Below are positions 1-9,045 of a stretch of DNA of 64,000 nucleotides, one piece after another. The notes beneath the pieces are model-generated. The model was not told the DNA's origin. It was given only the letters and a program-made list of their open reading frames with translations, and did not search any database. The DNA comes from Fischerella sp. CENA71. GTDB taxonomy: Bacteria; Cyanobacteriota; Cyanobacteriia; Cyanobacteriales; Nostocaceae. A program made the translations under genes and the position numbers. The stretch covers positions 434,001 through 498,000 of the forward strand of contig JANBVI010000064.1 of assembly GCA_024239075.1 (NCBI GenBank), in the 5' to 3' direction. The stretch's first letter is position 1; the number at the start of each line of letters is the position of its first letter.

Positions 1-1859
1 GATTTCAATTCAATATTCTGAGCTTTGACTGTTTGAATCCCGGTGAGTACTTCAACTAAATAAGATTGAGTATCAGCATAGCGTTCGGCTTTTTTCCGTA
101 ATTGTCGCTGTACAATGGGAACCACAAAAGTTGTGAGCAAGGCAAACAATGGAACACAAGCTAAAGCAACCAGTGTCAGCACCCAACTATAAAACAGCAT
201 GACGGCGACATAAATCACAGAAAATACCGCATCTAGCACTACAGTCAATGCTGTTCCTGTCAAGAAAGAACGAATATTCTCTAATTCATTAATTCGTCCT
301 GCCAATTCTCCGACGCGGCGACGCTCAAAGTAACTTAAAGGTAATCGCAACAGATGTTCAATAACTTCTGAACCCAGGCGAATATCAATGCGGTTGGTAG
401 TATCAGCAAATAAATAAGTACGCAGACTCGTTAAGATTGCCTCAAATACTGCAATTACCAGCAAGAAAATCCCCAAAATATCGAGAGTATCAAGGCTTTT
501 TTGCATCAATACATTATCAATGATGATTTGGGTAATAATTGGGTTTGCCAAACCAAATACTTGTACAAAAAACGAAGCAACCAGAACCTCAATCAATACC
601 AAGCGATATTTGTAGATATAAGGCAAAAACCAACGCAGACTAAATTTTTCTGGGCGTTCTTCTTCTGGTTTTTCGATTACCAAGACTTGTCCTGATTGTC
701 CCCAGATGTTACCAAATTCTGCGATCGAATAGTGAGCAATGCCTGTTTCTGGAGCAGCTACAACAATTTCATGTTCTGTGATTTTGTAGAGTAAGGCCAA
801 GTTTTCTTGCCAGTAAATTACTGCTGGCGCACTCAAACGGTTGATAACGTTAACAGGAACTTTGACTAACTGGGCCTGCAAACCCATCATTTCTACAACA
901 GCCCCTGCTACTTGCAGTGAAATTTGCTTGTGAGATTTGAGTTGATTTGTTAAGACTTTGCGAATTAAGTCACGGCGAAAAGAACCCCCTAAGATGCGAT
1001 GTAACATTTGGAAACATGCCAAGGGAGCATCAACAGTACCTTGTCCTGATACGAATATGGTGTTTGGTGGCGCGATATATTCGACAGCAGGATTAGAGGG
1101 ATATTCTGGGGCAGGGGAGATTGCTAGAGTGGAAGTATTGTGATTGCGTGATTTCTCTGTATGAGATTTCCAAGGAATACCGATTAAGCGTATTTCGGTT
1201 TCACTGTGCCAAATTTTTTGCTGGTTGTCATCTAACTGCAAACGACTACCAATGCTTATTCCGTCGAACATCCCAGCGCTGATTAACCAAAGGTAGTTAC
1301 CATTCAATTGCTGCGAATTTAGTTTCCCTGGTGGTGCATTCACCACCATTGTTTGTTGCCAAACCTGACGCACTAAGTCTTTTAAATCGGTGGTTGCATC
1401 TGCTTGTCGTTGGAGTTCTAAACTCAGGAGTTCAAACACTTCTATGATCTGAGGACGCGATCGCACTGTTTGTTTAAACTCTGGTTGTGTAGCCATTAAC
1501 TCTAGAAATATTGATGCGTCTAGAGTAATGGCTATGACTTCGCTAGAGGCGATCGCTGCTTCGCAACTTACCCCACGTATTAATCCTAGCCAACCCAGGA
1601 ACTCTCCTGGCTCTACGACTGTCAAACTAATTTGAGACTCCGTACGCTGATCGTAGCCCAATAGCCGCGCTTGTCCTTGATAAATTACGATTACTTGCGC
1701 TGGCATTCTTTCTTTAACCAAAATCCACTGTCCAGTGCGATATTGCAACAGTTGGCATTTCGCCGCAATTGTTTCTAAGGTGGCAAGTGGTAGTCTGGTG
1801 AAAGGGGGGGTATCGGCTAAGAATTTTATGATGTCGGTTTGGGTAATAGCTGGCTTCAT
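1..1859 (-). CDS. ABC exporter with cNMP-binding and C39-like domains (partial)
   Basis: This is the N-terminal part (about 619 codons) of a type I secretion ABC exporter; the ATPase domain lies beyond position 1. I read it directly from the minus strand, starting at the ATG at 1859 (MKPAITQTDIIKFL). Residues 1-130 resemble a cyclic-nucleotide-binding fold (GEFLGWLGLIRG). Residues of about 270-390 resemble a C39 peptidase-like domain. The usual DCG-x-x-C motif reads APLACFQML and the region of the catalytic His reads ENLALLYKI, so it looks protease-dead, like the HlyB CLD. The ABC transmembrane domain follows (LPLSYFERRRVGE). It lies 295 bp downstream of a prolyl isomerase gene and diverges from genes for RTX-like proteins, which are plausible cargo. 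HetC-type exporters of heterocystous cyanobacteria are the nearest family I can recall. The specific substrate is inference. Confidence 0.85.
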   Translation of the reverse strand, partial: MKPAITQTDIIKFLADTPPFTRLPLATLETIAAKCQLLQYRTGQWILVKERMPAQVIVIYQGQARLLGYDQRTESQISLTVVEPGEFLGWLGLIRGVSCEAAIASSEVIAITLDASIFLELMATQPEFKQTVRSRPQIIEVFELLSLELQRQADATTDLKDLVRQVWQQTMVVNAPPGKLNSQQLNGNYLWLISAGMFDGISIGSRLQLDDNQQKIWHSETEIRLIGIPWKSHTEKSRNHNTSTLAISPAPEYPSNPAVEYIAPPNTIFVSGQGTVDAPLACFQMLHRILGGSFRRDLIRKVLTNQLKSHKQISLQVAGAVVEMMGLQAQLVKVPVNVINRLSAPAVIYWQENLALLYKITEHEIVVAAPETGIAHYSIAEFGNIWGQSGQVLVIEKPEEERPEKFSLRWFLPYIYKYRLVLIEVLVASFFVQVFGLANPIITQIIIDNVLMQKSLDTLDILGIFLLVIAVFEAILTSLRTYLFADTTNRIDIRLGSEVIEHLLRLPLSYFERRRVGELAGRINELENIRSFLTGTALTVVLDAVFSVIYVAVMLFYSWVLTLVALACVPLFALLTTFVVPIVQRQLRKKAERYADTQSYLVEVLTGIQTVKAQNIELK

Positions 1860-2154
1860 CTGAATTTCTCCTAGAAACTCCCACAAAACCTTGTGGCTTA
1901 TCCACCAACTTTTAGACGTTGGTGGAGTTGAGGGAGAAAAAGTGTGATTTTTCTTGTCTCCTTTGCTCACAACCTCACTTACTGTCCCAGATTTCCACAA
2001 AGTCGGCTATCTGGGTTGCCCCTGAAACTGATACCGTTTCACTTTAAGATTGATACAAATAGGCAGCAGGGGAGCAGGGGCAGGGGGACACAATTAAAGA
2101 CCAATCATTTCCATCAGGCATTTCGTGAAATGGTATGAGATAGTGTCAGTACGT

Positions 2155-2907
2155 TTACGCGGCAGCAGCATCCACATGATGGTTAGAGGATTGTAGGCGC
2201 GTTTGCACTTGTTTTTGTATCCAGTTTTCAAACAGTTCATTCAATAATCGCTCTTGCATAGCCTCATCTAATTGTGCAGGCAGTAATTTTTCTAAGCGAA
2301 TAATGACAAACCACTCGGCTATGGCTCGTGGTTTCCAAAGTTGACCGGGTTTACTCACAGATAAGATTTGTTGAATGACTGGATGGGGTTGAGACAAGGG
2401 AACTGGCCCTAATATCCCTGCTGTTTGTGCTTCTGGGCCTTGGGAATATTTCTCGGCGGCGCTAGCAAAAGGTTGTTCTCCTTCAGAAATCCGAAAATAC
2501 AATTCCTGGGCTAGTCCTTCGTCTTGGGTACGAATTAGAGAATATACGACTTGATCTAAGTTTCCTTTGCGTTGCATAAAGTAAGACTCTAATTTATTGC
2601 CCCACATTGCAAGTTGAAATTTTTTGATCAACACCGGGCGAATAGCCAATTCTTGCATAGCTGCTTCTGTTAACTGGTGCTTTTGCAACCATGCTTGTTT
2701 TAACTCTGGTGAGGTGAGTTGGTAACGCTGATAAAAGCTGTTAATTGCTGCTTGCTTCTCTAATTCTGTGCAACTGAAACAAGCGATCGCCTCATCTATA
2801 ACTTTGGCGCGTAATACCTGTGGCAACAATTGATAACGATGTAGCAAAGACATTAACTGATCTGCCTGAAGTACTTCGTTACCCACTTGCAAGGTTTGTA
2901 TCGTCAT
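2155..2907 (-). CDS. parvulin/SurA-like peptidylprolyl isomerase
   Basis: This 250-residue protein has a SurA/PrsA-like layout: a helical N-terminal part (residues 1-125) and a parvulin-type rotamase domain (about 125-215). The rotamase core shows the stretch FRISEGEQPFASAAEKYSQG and the GILGPVPLSQPHP loop. No signal peptide is visible, which fits a cytoplasmic or exporter-associated chaperone. It sits upstream of the ABC exporter on the same strand. In cyanobacteria such isomerases are often found with peptidase-domain ABC exporters and HlyD-type adaptors. An upstream AGGAAT-like site precedes the ATG. Isomerase activity is inferred from the family, and the role as a secretion chaperone is inferred from context. 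Confidence 0.8.
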   Translation of the reverse strand: MTIQTLQVGNEVLQADQLMSLLHRYQLLPQVLRAKVIDEAIACFSCTELEKQAAINSFYQRYQLTSPELKQAWLQKHQLTEAAMQELAIRPVLIKKFQLAMWGNKLESYFMQRKGNLDQVVYSLIRTQDEGLAQELYFRISEGEQPFASAAEKYSQGPEAQTAGILGPVPLSQPHPVIQQILSVSKPGQLWKPRAIAEWFVIIRLEKLLPAQLDEAMQERLLNELFENWIQKQVQTRLQSSNHHVDAAAA

Positions 2908-3754
2908 AATTCCTAGCTTGTGCGATCGGTTTTCTGGTGTTTGAAAATTTATTTAAACATCTCACTGAGGTGAGAGGACACAAAAGTCAATCTACAAATA
3001 GATAGACCCTGTCTCTATTGGATATACATCAGGTTTTGAGTTGCATCAGGAATTTTTTTTATAAGACTTTGTCAATTTTTTATCTACACCATTGCTTCAC
3101 TTCAGCAAAACACTACATCATATACTGTTTTGCCACTTTTTTGACAAATAATTATTATTTTTTTTACAGTAAAAACTTTCTAAAAAAAATTTTTTGGGTC
3201 AACAAAAATACTTGACAAAGTTATTTTCGCCGCACAGATTAACGAATATATCAAAAGCAAAATATAGCAATCTACAAAAAATGACTCAATTATGTCAAAT
3301 TTCAATATATAGAAATCTATCAAAAATACCTGTATAAAGTTTATTGTTAGTGCCTTGTGACAGTATTTCAACTGTCACAACAAAAGCGTGAAAAAAGCTA
3401 CAGTAGCTTTTATTCTGAATGAGTGTGAATGAGTGAACGGTTTCGTAGTCGCCGCTTTTTGTCGTAGTCGCAACAATCTGGTGAGTTCAACTATCCTGCA
3501 CGAAAACTGATTTCAGGCGTATATATTTTTTCTGCTTCAAGAATTGCCTCAAAAATTGCATTAGTCACTTGTTCTAAATACACCTGCGTAAATACAAATG
3601 ACTAATCACAAAACAAATGAGTTACTAGGTTCTGCGTACTCAGAACAACAGTAGTTGCAAATTCTTCTCATTTCAACTCTGTTGATATTTTTTCCGTAGG
3701 TATACCAGGGAATCTACCATTTGGCGTTAATTTGACGTGAATTAAAGGATTATC
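2908..3754. other. AT-rich divergent intergenic region
   Basis: This 847-bp gap separates the minus-strand exporter operon from the plus-strand secreted-protein genes and so must hold promoters for both directions. It is very AT-rich between about 3040 and 3340, with long T runs. Short open frames at 3018-3215 and 3180-3371 encode only low-complexity Phe/Tyr/Ile/Asn text and overlap each other on opposite strands, so I do not call them genes. I see no defined operator. Confidence 0.5.
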
Positions 3755-3940
3755 ATGGGGAATACTCAAGGCACAAACCTAAGTGGGGTTTATGACTGGT
3801 CTAGCCAATTACCACTTTTGGATCACTTCAAAAGGGCTAGTGACTTGATACCTCAAAATTCCCAAACAGGGGAAAAGCCGCAAGGAATTCAACTCAATCT
3901 AGATGAAAAAGGCTGGGTAAAATCCTTACCCAACTCAGGA
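3705..3940 (+). repeat. duplicated leader plus 62-codon 5' gene segment, copy 1
   Basis: The 50 bases before the start at 3755 and the first 62 codons are closely repeated at 5813-6037. The shared leader starts with CCAGGGAATCTACCATTTGG, followed by an ATTAAAGGAT ribosome-binding segment. Similarity stops abruptly after the residues KSLPxSG. This copy is fused to a beta-helix protein. The second copy begins a glycosidase-like protein in which this N-terminus looks native. Confidence 0.85.
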
Positions 3941-5683
3941 GTCAGTGTTTGGCAGGATCAAGGCTTAGGCACGAAAGATAACTGGTTAAATGCTGGCAAA
4001 GGAAACAGCCTATTTTCTCAGACAGAAGATGGACAATTCCTAAGCAACAATGGCAATCAAACGCTCAGTGGTGACAATCAAGACGTTCTAACTGGAATCA
4101 AAGACAACGGTATCAAAGATTTCAGCAATTCTGCTGATCAATCCTTTATACAGCCTAGTTCTGATACTCAATCAGAAACTGCAACTTCAGATGTTCTAGG
4201 TACGAGTATTGACTTTAGCAAATCTACCCAAAAACCGACTGTTCTAGCAGCGAGTCAAGACACAAGTCAATCCAACAGTTCTCAGAATGTTTACTACGTT
4301 GCACCTAATGGCAGTGATGATAATCCAGGCACAGTTGATAAACCCTGGAAAACTGTGAACCGTGCGGTGAGTGAAAGTTCTCCTGTCAAAGGAGGTGACA
4401 CGATTCTAGTTCAGCCCGGAACCTACACAGAAATCATCACCCTTGGTAAATCTGGTGATAGTCAGTTGGGTGACATCACGCTCAAAGCTAATGGTGATGT
4501 TACTCTGCGTGACCCCGACCCCAATAATGGCTTTTTCCGGGAAGGGGTGATTCAGTCAGCTGGCAAAGGTAATTGGGTAATTGATGGCTTCCGGATTGAA
4601 AACACATCCTGGGCGGGAATTTCTTTGCGTGATGCCTACAACATGACTGTGCAAAACAACCACACCTACGAAACTGGTGCCTCCGGTATCATCGTCATGC
4701 CTGATACTTACTACAGTGGTGGAGAAGCCGAGGTAACTAGTAAAAATATCAAGGTACTCAACAACACTGTTGAACGAGCTAGCTGGATCTGGAAGGGTAA
4801 CGCTTCTAAAGAAGGCAATATAAACGACGGTCTTGATAACTCAACTGGAACACAGGAATCATTAAGTATTTGGGGTGTTGATGGTTTTGAGGTGGCTAAT
4901 AACACTGTTAAAGAAGGCAACCGCGAAGGTATTGATGTCAAAACTGGTTCCCGCAACGGTTCTGTCCACAACAATACTGTTACTAATCAAGCCTTAGTTA
5001 GCGGTACACCCAATGGTTACACTGGTGGTCCTGGCCTCTATATTGAAGGCAACCGTGCTGATATGTTCAACATTGATGTTTACAACAATGTTGTTGCCAA
5101 TAACACTGCTGGTGGACTTGTGATTACAGATGAAGTTCCCAATCAAGGGGATGTGTCTGGTATCCGTGTCTACAACAACATTGTTTATGGCAATGGTAAG
5201 GACGGGGTAAATAGTGGTCAAGGAATTGGTGTCAGCAGTAATGTTAGTGATGTTCAAATCGTCAACAATACGGTTGATGGCAATGTTCAAGGTTTCCTGA
5301 TAGATGGCTCTGACAACTATGGCGGTTATCGACCTCGTGACATTCTAGTTCGCAACAATATCTTCGCTAATAGTAGTTATCGTAATGGATTCGTTGAAGA
5401 TGCTGACAATGTGACCTTAGACCACAACTTATTCACGAATAAGTTTGCAAAAGTCTATGAAACTGGCAATGGCGTGAATAACTTAAAAGCTGAGAATAAC
5501 ACTCAGGCTGATTCGATTGGATTTGCTGATTTAAATGGCAAAAATTTCAAACTGACAGCAAATTCGCCAGCAATTGATACTGGTTCCGCAGAAATTGGTG
5601 ATTACGCAAAGCTGGATTACGACGCTAAACAACGTGGTCAAGGTAAAGGCACTGATATTGGTGCTTATGAGTTCCAGTCTTAG
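3755..5683 (+). CDS. parallel beta-helix (DUF1565/pectate-lyase-like) exported protein
   Basis: This 642-residue protein has three parts. Residues 1-62 are nearly identical to the N-terminus of the next gene's product. Residues 63-175 form a Ser/Asn/Gln-rich linker. From residue 182 there is a right-handed beta-helix of the DUF1565/PL9 type, starting VYYVAPNGSDDNPGT and DTILVQPGTYTE, with many NNTV/NNIV rungs, and ending DIGAYEFQS as many such proteins do. No Sec signal peptide is present, so export by the nearby type I exporter is plausible but unproven. Such folds bind or cleave polysaccharides; no catalytic residues can be assigned with confidence. RBS AAAGGA lies just upstream of the ATG. 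It probably acts outside the cell, on sheath or heterocyst polysaccharide, but that is inference. Confidence 0.8.
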   Translation: MGNTQGTNLSGVYDWSSQLPLLDHFKRASDLIPQNSQTGEKPQGIQLNLDEKGWVKSLPNSGVSVWQDQGLGTKDNWLNAGKGNSLFSQTEDGQFLSNNGNQTLSGDNQDVLTGIKDNGIKDFSNSADQSFIQPSSDTQSETATSDVLGTSIDFSKSTQKPTVLAASQDTSQSNSSQNVYYVAPNGSDDNPGTVDKPWKTVNRAVSESSPVKGGDTILVQPGTYTEIITLGKSGDSQLGDITLKANGDVTLRDPDPNNGFFREGVIQSAGKGNWVIDGFRIENTSWAGISLRDAYNMTVQNNHTYETGASGIIVMPDTYYSGGEAEVTSKNIKVLNNTVERASWIWKGNASKEGNINDGLDNSTGTQESLSIWGVDGFEVANNTVKEGNREGIDVKTGSRNGSVHNNTVTNQALVSGTPNGYTGGPGLYIEGNRADMFNIDVYNNVVANNTAGGLVITDEVPNQGDVSGIRVYNNIVYGNGKDGVNSGQGIGVSSNVSDVQIVNNTVDGNVQGFLIDGSDNYGGYRPRDILVRNNIFANSSYRNGFVEDADNVTLDHNLFTNKFAKVYETGNGVNNLKAENNTQADSIGFADLNGKNFKLTANSPAIDTGSAEIGDYAKLDYDAKQRGQGKGTDIGAYEFQS

Positions 5684-5732
5684 GTAATAACTAAGTTAAC
5701 GGTTAGGGCAGACGCACAGAGGGAGAAATCAC

Positions 5733-5783
5733 GGCGACGCGGAGATATTTTGAGAAGCATTTTCCCCGTGTCTTCGCGTCGCC
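5733..5783. repeat. imperfect palindrome, possible terminator
   Basis: GGCGACGCGGAGA at 5733-5745 pairs with TCTTCGCGTCGCC at 5771-5783 with one mismatch. It lies between two secreted-protein genes. The sequence belongs to a dispersed family of 'GACGCGGAGA...CGCGTC' palindromes seen elsewhere in the window. There is no T-tract, so termination is uncertain. Confidence 0.55.
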
Positions 5784-5812
5784 TTAACAAGCCTGACCCC
5801 TACATCCATATT

Positions 5813-6037
5813 CCAGGGAATCTACCATTTGGAGTTCATTAAAGGATAGTCATGGCGAATAATCTCGGCACTAATCTAAGTGGAGTTTCTTACTGGTCTA
5901 GCCAATTACCATTCTTGGATCACTTCAAAACGGCTAGTAACTGGATGCCTCAAAATTTCAAAACAGGGGAAAAGCCACAAGGAATTCAACTGAATCTAGA
6001 TGAAAATGGCTGGGTAAAATCCTTACCAAAATCAGGA
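5813..6037 (+). repeat. duplicated leader plus 62-codon 5' gene segment, copy 2
   Basis: This is the partner of the segment at 3705-3940. The leader is shorter by about 11 bases between the CCATTTGG element and the AAAGGAT ribosome-binding segment. The coding parts match at most positions until the residues KSLPKSG. Confidence 0.85.
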
Positions 6038-7738
6038 GAGAGTAACTATGACAGCGTTCAAACTCTCGTCAATCTGATCTCCCCTACACCAGGAGTCAAA
6101 GAAAACTACCCTAGTGGTAAATACGTTGTTTTGTACGACGGCGAAGGCAAACTAGAGTATGGGGCAGATGCCAAACTAGATAAGGCTGCTTCTAAGCCTG
6201 GTCGTGATGTGATTGACGTCACACCTTCTAGTAAGGGTATGTCTATATGGCTTACCGAAACAGATCCTAAAGGTACAGGAAATTATCTTCGCGACATTCA
6301 TCTTGTACCAGAAGCCGAGGAAAAAAACTACAAGACTCAGGTATTTAATCCTACCTTTGTCAATAAAACTGACAATTTTTCTACCCTCCGGTTTATGGAT
6401 TGGATGGGTACTAACAACTCTCAACAAAGTGATTGGAAAAATCGACCGACAGTTGATAGTTCTAATTACATTTACTCTAATAAGGGTGTGCCTGTAGAAG
6501 TGATGGTTGATTTGGCTAATCGAACTGGGGCTAATCCTTGGTTCAATATGCCTCACCAAGCATCCGATGAGTACATTGCCAACTTTGCCAAAGTCGTCAA
6601 AGAAAAGCTCAACCCTAACCTGAAAGTTTATGTAGAATATTCCAACGAAGTGTGGAATGGTGCTTTTGGTCAACATCAATGGGCGCAAGACCAAGGGCAA
6701 AAGCTGGGTGGTGACTGGACAGACTGGTTCAGTCGCCGTACAGAACAGATGGGTGATATTTGGGATAAAGCCTTTGGCCAAGATAGCAATCGAGTAGTCA
6801 CAGTACTTGGCACTCAGAATGGTAACTTACAGTTGACTGATCAACTGATGCAGAAGGTCAAGTCTTATGATCCAAACTCTACAGTAGATGCGATTGGTAT
6901 CGCTCCTTACCTGGGGATATTTGTGACTCCAGATAAACAAGATTGGACAACCGCAGAAGCAGAAGTAGAAAGCTGGACAAAAGAATCAGATGGAGGTTTG
7001 AACAAAACCTTTGACTACTTGAACAACACAGTACTACCCAAACAGCTAGACAACATCAGCAAACACTCTGAACAGGCTAATAAATATGGTCTTGATTTAG
7101 TTGGCTATGAAGGTGGACAGCATCTTACAGGTCTTAACGGATCAGAAAATAATGATGCTATCACGGATTTATTCATCAAAGCTAACCGTGATCCACGCAT
7201 GGGTCAATTGTATAAAGAATATCTCCAAGGTTGGGATCAGCGAAGTAACGGTAGTGAAATGGTGATTTACGATGACATCACCACACCGACGAAATGGGGT
7301 GCTTGGGGTGCTTTAGAACACGTCGATCAATCTACCTCTCCGAAATGGGAAGCCGAACAAGACTTTATAAAGAGTAAAGCAGAAGTCAAGGGATATAGAC
7401 ATGATCGCCTTGACAATGGTGATGGTATCGATATCCTGCTTGGGGATGCTGGAGGCGATCGCTTGATCTATGAAGATTTACAAAATCAAGGTAATACCAT
7501 TACCGATTTTGACACTAATCAAGATGCGATCGACTTGCGTCAAATTATGTCTGATTCGGCTTACACAAGCCCAAATCAATTTTCTGACTACCTAGAATTC
7601 AAACAAGTTGGTGCTGATACAGGCGTTCGCCTAGACATAGATGCAAATCAGCAATCCGGCGGTTTCGAGAATTTCAACATGTTGTCAAACGTTGATACAT
7701 CAAGCTTAAAACGCAGTAACTTTGTTCTCAGTTCGTAG
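5852..7738 (+). CDS. glycosidase-like protein with RTX-like type I secretion tail
   Basis: This is a 628-residue protein. Residues 1-515 resemble a clan GH-A-like hydrolase family: NLSGVSYWSSQLPFLDHF at the start, LRFMDWMGTNNS near 180, VEVMVDLANRTGANPWFNMP near 215, then VYVEYSNEVWNGAF. The Asn-Glu pair of SNEVWN is a good acid/base candidate, and the Glu in GYEGGQHLTG is a candidate nucleophile. The C-terminal 110 residues carry one degenerate RTX nonamer-like stretch (GDGIDILLGDAGGDRL). The following segment (ITDFDTNQDAIDLRQI) is typical of type I secretion target domains. It has no Sec signal. The gene follows the beta-helix gene by 168 bp. Substrate unknown; a cell-wall or exopolysaccharide glycan is a guess. 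Confidence 0.8.
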   Translation: MANNLGTNLSGVSYWSSQLPFLDHFKTASNWMPQNFKTGEKPQGIQLNLDENGWVKSLPKSGESNYDSVQTLVNLISPTPGVKENYPSGKYVVLYDGEGKLEYGADAKLDKAASKPGRDVIDVTPSSKGMSIWLTETDPKGTGNYLRDIHLVPEAEEKNYKTQVFNPTFVNKTDNFSTLRFMDWMGTNNSQQSDWKNRPTVDSSNYIYSNKGVPVEVMVDLANRTGANPWFNMPHQASDEYIANFAKVVKEKLNPNLKVYVEYSNEVWNGAFGQHQWAQDQGQKLGGDWTDWFSRRTEQMGDIWDKAFGQDSNRVVTVLGTQNGNLQLTDQLMQKVKSYDPNSTVDAIGIAPYLGIFVTPDKQDWTTAEAEVESWTKESDGGLNKTFDYLNNTVLPKQLDNISKHSEQANKYGLDLVGYEGGQHLTGLNGSENNDAITDLFIKANRDPRMGQLYKEYLQGWDQRSNGSEMVIYDDITTPTKWGAWGALEHVDQSTSPKWEAEQDFIKSKAEVKGYRHDRLDNGDGIDILLGDAGGDRLIYEDLQNQGNTITDFDTNQDAIDLRQIMSDSAYTSPNQFSDYLEFKQVGADTGVRLDIDANQQSGGFENFNMLSNVDTSSLKRSNFVLSS

Positions 7739-8223
7739 GCATCTCCTTCAAAGCATAGTTCTCTTTGTGTCTTAGTGGTTAAATACAGATTTATTTTTCA
7801 CCACAAAGACACCAAGACACTAAGTACAGCTTTGCATTAATTTGTAGCGGTTTGAAACGCAGAGGGACGCAAAGGTAAACGCAGTGAGACCAGCCCCCGT
7901 CTTGGCGGTCTCTGTCACGTAGACGCGGAGCGGCTAATTGCAGAGTACCCGAAGGGCAATATTTCTCGGTTAAGGATTTTTAGTCATAATTTGGGCCATG
8001 TAGAGACGCGCCATGGCGCGTCTCTGGTGGGTTTAAATGTCAATCGATTTGTCTTATCCGAGCAGTATTGACCCGAAGGGAGGATCGCTGAGTTTTAGTG
8101 TCAAAATTTCGCTATGAATTTATGCAATTTCGTACTAAGTCGAATCACCTTTGATATTAAGTGAGGTCAATCGAAAATCCAAAATTGTTTGACTCTATTT
8201 TGAAAACAGCGAGGACAGTATAA
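7739..8223. other. intergenic region with dispersed repeats
   Basis: This 485-bp gap holds an inverted repeat (7762-7817, listed separately) and a patchwork of cyanobacterial repeat text around 7855-7960 (CGCAGAGGGACGCAAAGG, GTAGACGCGGAGCGG, ACCCGAAGGGC). Around 8000-8030 lies a GTAGAGACGCGCCATGGCGCGTCTC palindrome core (GAGACGCGCCATGGCGCGTCTC is self-complementary). No gene is visible. The promoter of the CAP gene at 8224 must lie in the final part. Confidence 0.6.
7762..7817. terminator. inverted repeat downstream of the hydrolase gene
   Basis: The 22-base arms at 7762-7783 (starting TCTTTGTGTCTTAGTGG) and 7796-7817 pair with about three mismatches around a short AT-rich loop. The same CTTTGTGTCTTGGTGG text recurs at 9046-9086 after the CAP gene, so it may be a mobile palindrome used as a terminator. 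Confidence 0.5.
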
Positions 8224-9018
8224 ATGGCTTCAAACAACATGACATTTGAACAACAGGTTGTTGAACTAACTAACCAAGAACGAGCGAAGAATAATCTCCC
8301 TGCTTTGAAAGAGAATGCTGAACTCAACTATGTTGCTGACGAATATGCTAAACAGATGTCAGAACGTCGTGTTTTAAGTCATACGGGAGCAGATGGTTCT
8401 TTACCATGGGAGCGAGCTGAGGCTATTGGTTATGAAGCGAAAACGATGGGAGAGAACATAGGCGCAGGTCAAACAACTCCTGAACAGGTGGTTCAAGATT
8501 GGATGAACAGTCCTGGACACCGGGAAAATATTCTCAATCCCAAATATACTGAAATCGGCACTGGTTTCCATAACAATTATTGGAGTCAGGAATTTGGTAG
8601 TGGTGATCTTAACCCGATTAGCAAGATCCCAAACCCTCCATCTTCTGAAGCAACACTTCAAGTAAATGCTAATGATAGCCTCATCGGTGATGTAGGAGAA
8701 AATAAGTTAGTTGCTGGTTTTGTTAGCGATCGCTTGATGAATAACAATACACAAAATCAAGAAGATATCACTACTGATTTTGCTCCCCATCAATATGGAA
8801 GGGACTTACGTCATATTTTGACTGAACAAGCTCATAGTAGTCCTAATCAATTCTGTAATTACCTCAAACCCCAACAAATTGGTGCTGATTCGATTGGTTG
8901 TCCGGACGTATTTGAGCATACAAAATTTGCTGGGTTTGATCAATCTTATTCTTCTGTGATGCCAAACTTAGATGCTTCTGAATTAAATATCAGTAATAAG
9001 ATTTCACAAAATTTTTGA
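8224..9018 (+). CDS. CAP/SCP-domain protein with degenerate RTX-like tail
   Basis: This is a 264-residue protein. Residues 8-130 form a CAP (cysteine-rich secretory/PR-1, SCP-like) domain. It contains LTNQERAKNNLPAL, LSHTGADGS, GENIGAG and WMNSPGHRENIL; the two conserved histidines and acidic residues of the CAP cavity appear to be in place. Residues 150-264 resemble the C-terminal secretion module of the preceding hydrolase: NDSLIGDV, then DITTDF, then SSPNQFCNYLKPQQIGADS against TSPNQFSDYLEFKQVGADT. The tail has lost the Gly/Asp repeats. No Sec signal is present. The start ATG is preceded by GAGGACAG. Export by the local type I system is inferred. Bacterial CAP proteins are extracellular, but their functions are mostly unknown. 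Confidence 0.8.
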   Translation: MASNNMTFEQQVVELTNQERAKNNLPALKENAELNYVADEYAKQMSERRVLSHTGADGSLPWERAEAIGYEAKTMGENIGAGQTTPEQVVQDWMNSPGHRENILNPKYTEIGTGFHNNYWSQEFGSGDLNPISKIPNPPSSEATLQVNANDSLIGDVGENKLVAGFVSDRLMNNNTQNQEDITTDFAPHQYGRDLRHILTEQAHSSPNQFCNYLKPQQIGADSIGCPDVFEHTKFAGFDQSYSSVMPNLDASELNISNKISQNF

Positions 9019-9045
9019 TATAAATCGTCATTTTTGTCCTCTTAA

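Noticed and set aside
31-50. T-loop-like text (GTTTGAATCC) suggesting a tRNA
   Set aside because: It lies inside the ABC exporter reading frame and no acceptor or anticodon stem can be formed around it.
3018-3371. Two overlapping open frames on opposite strands in the AT-rich gap
   Set aside because: Their translations are low-complexity Phe/Tyr/Ile/Asn text with no RBS, and they overlap each other; typical of AT-rich non-coding DNA.
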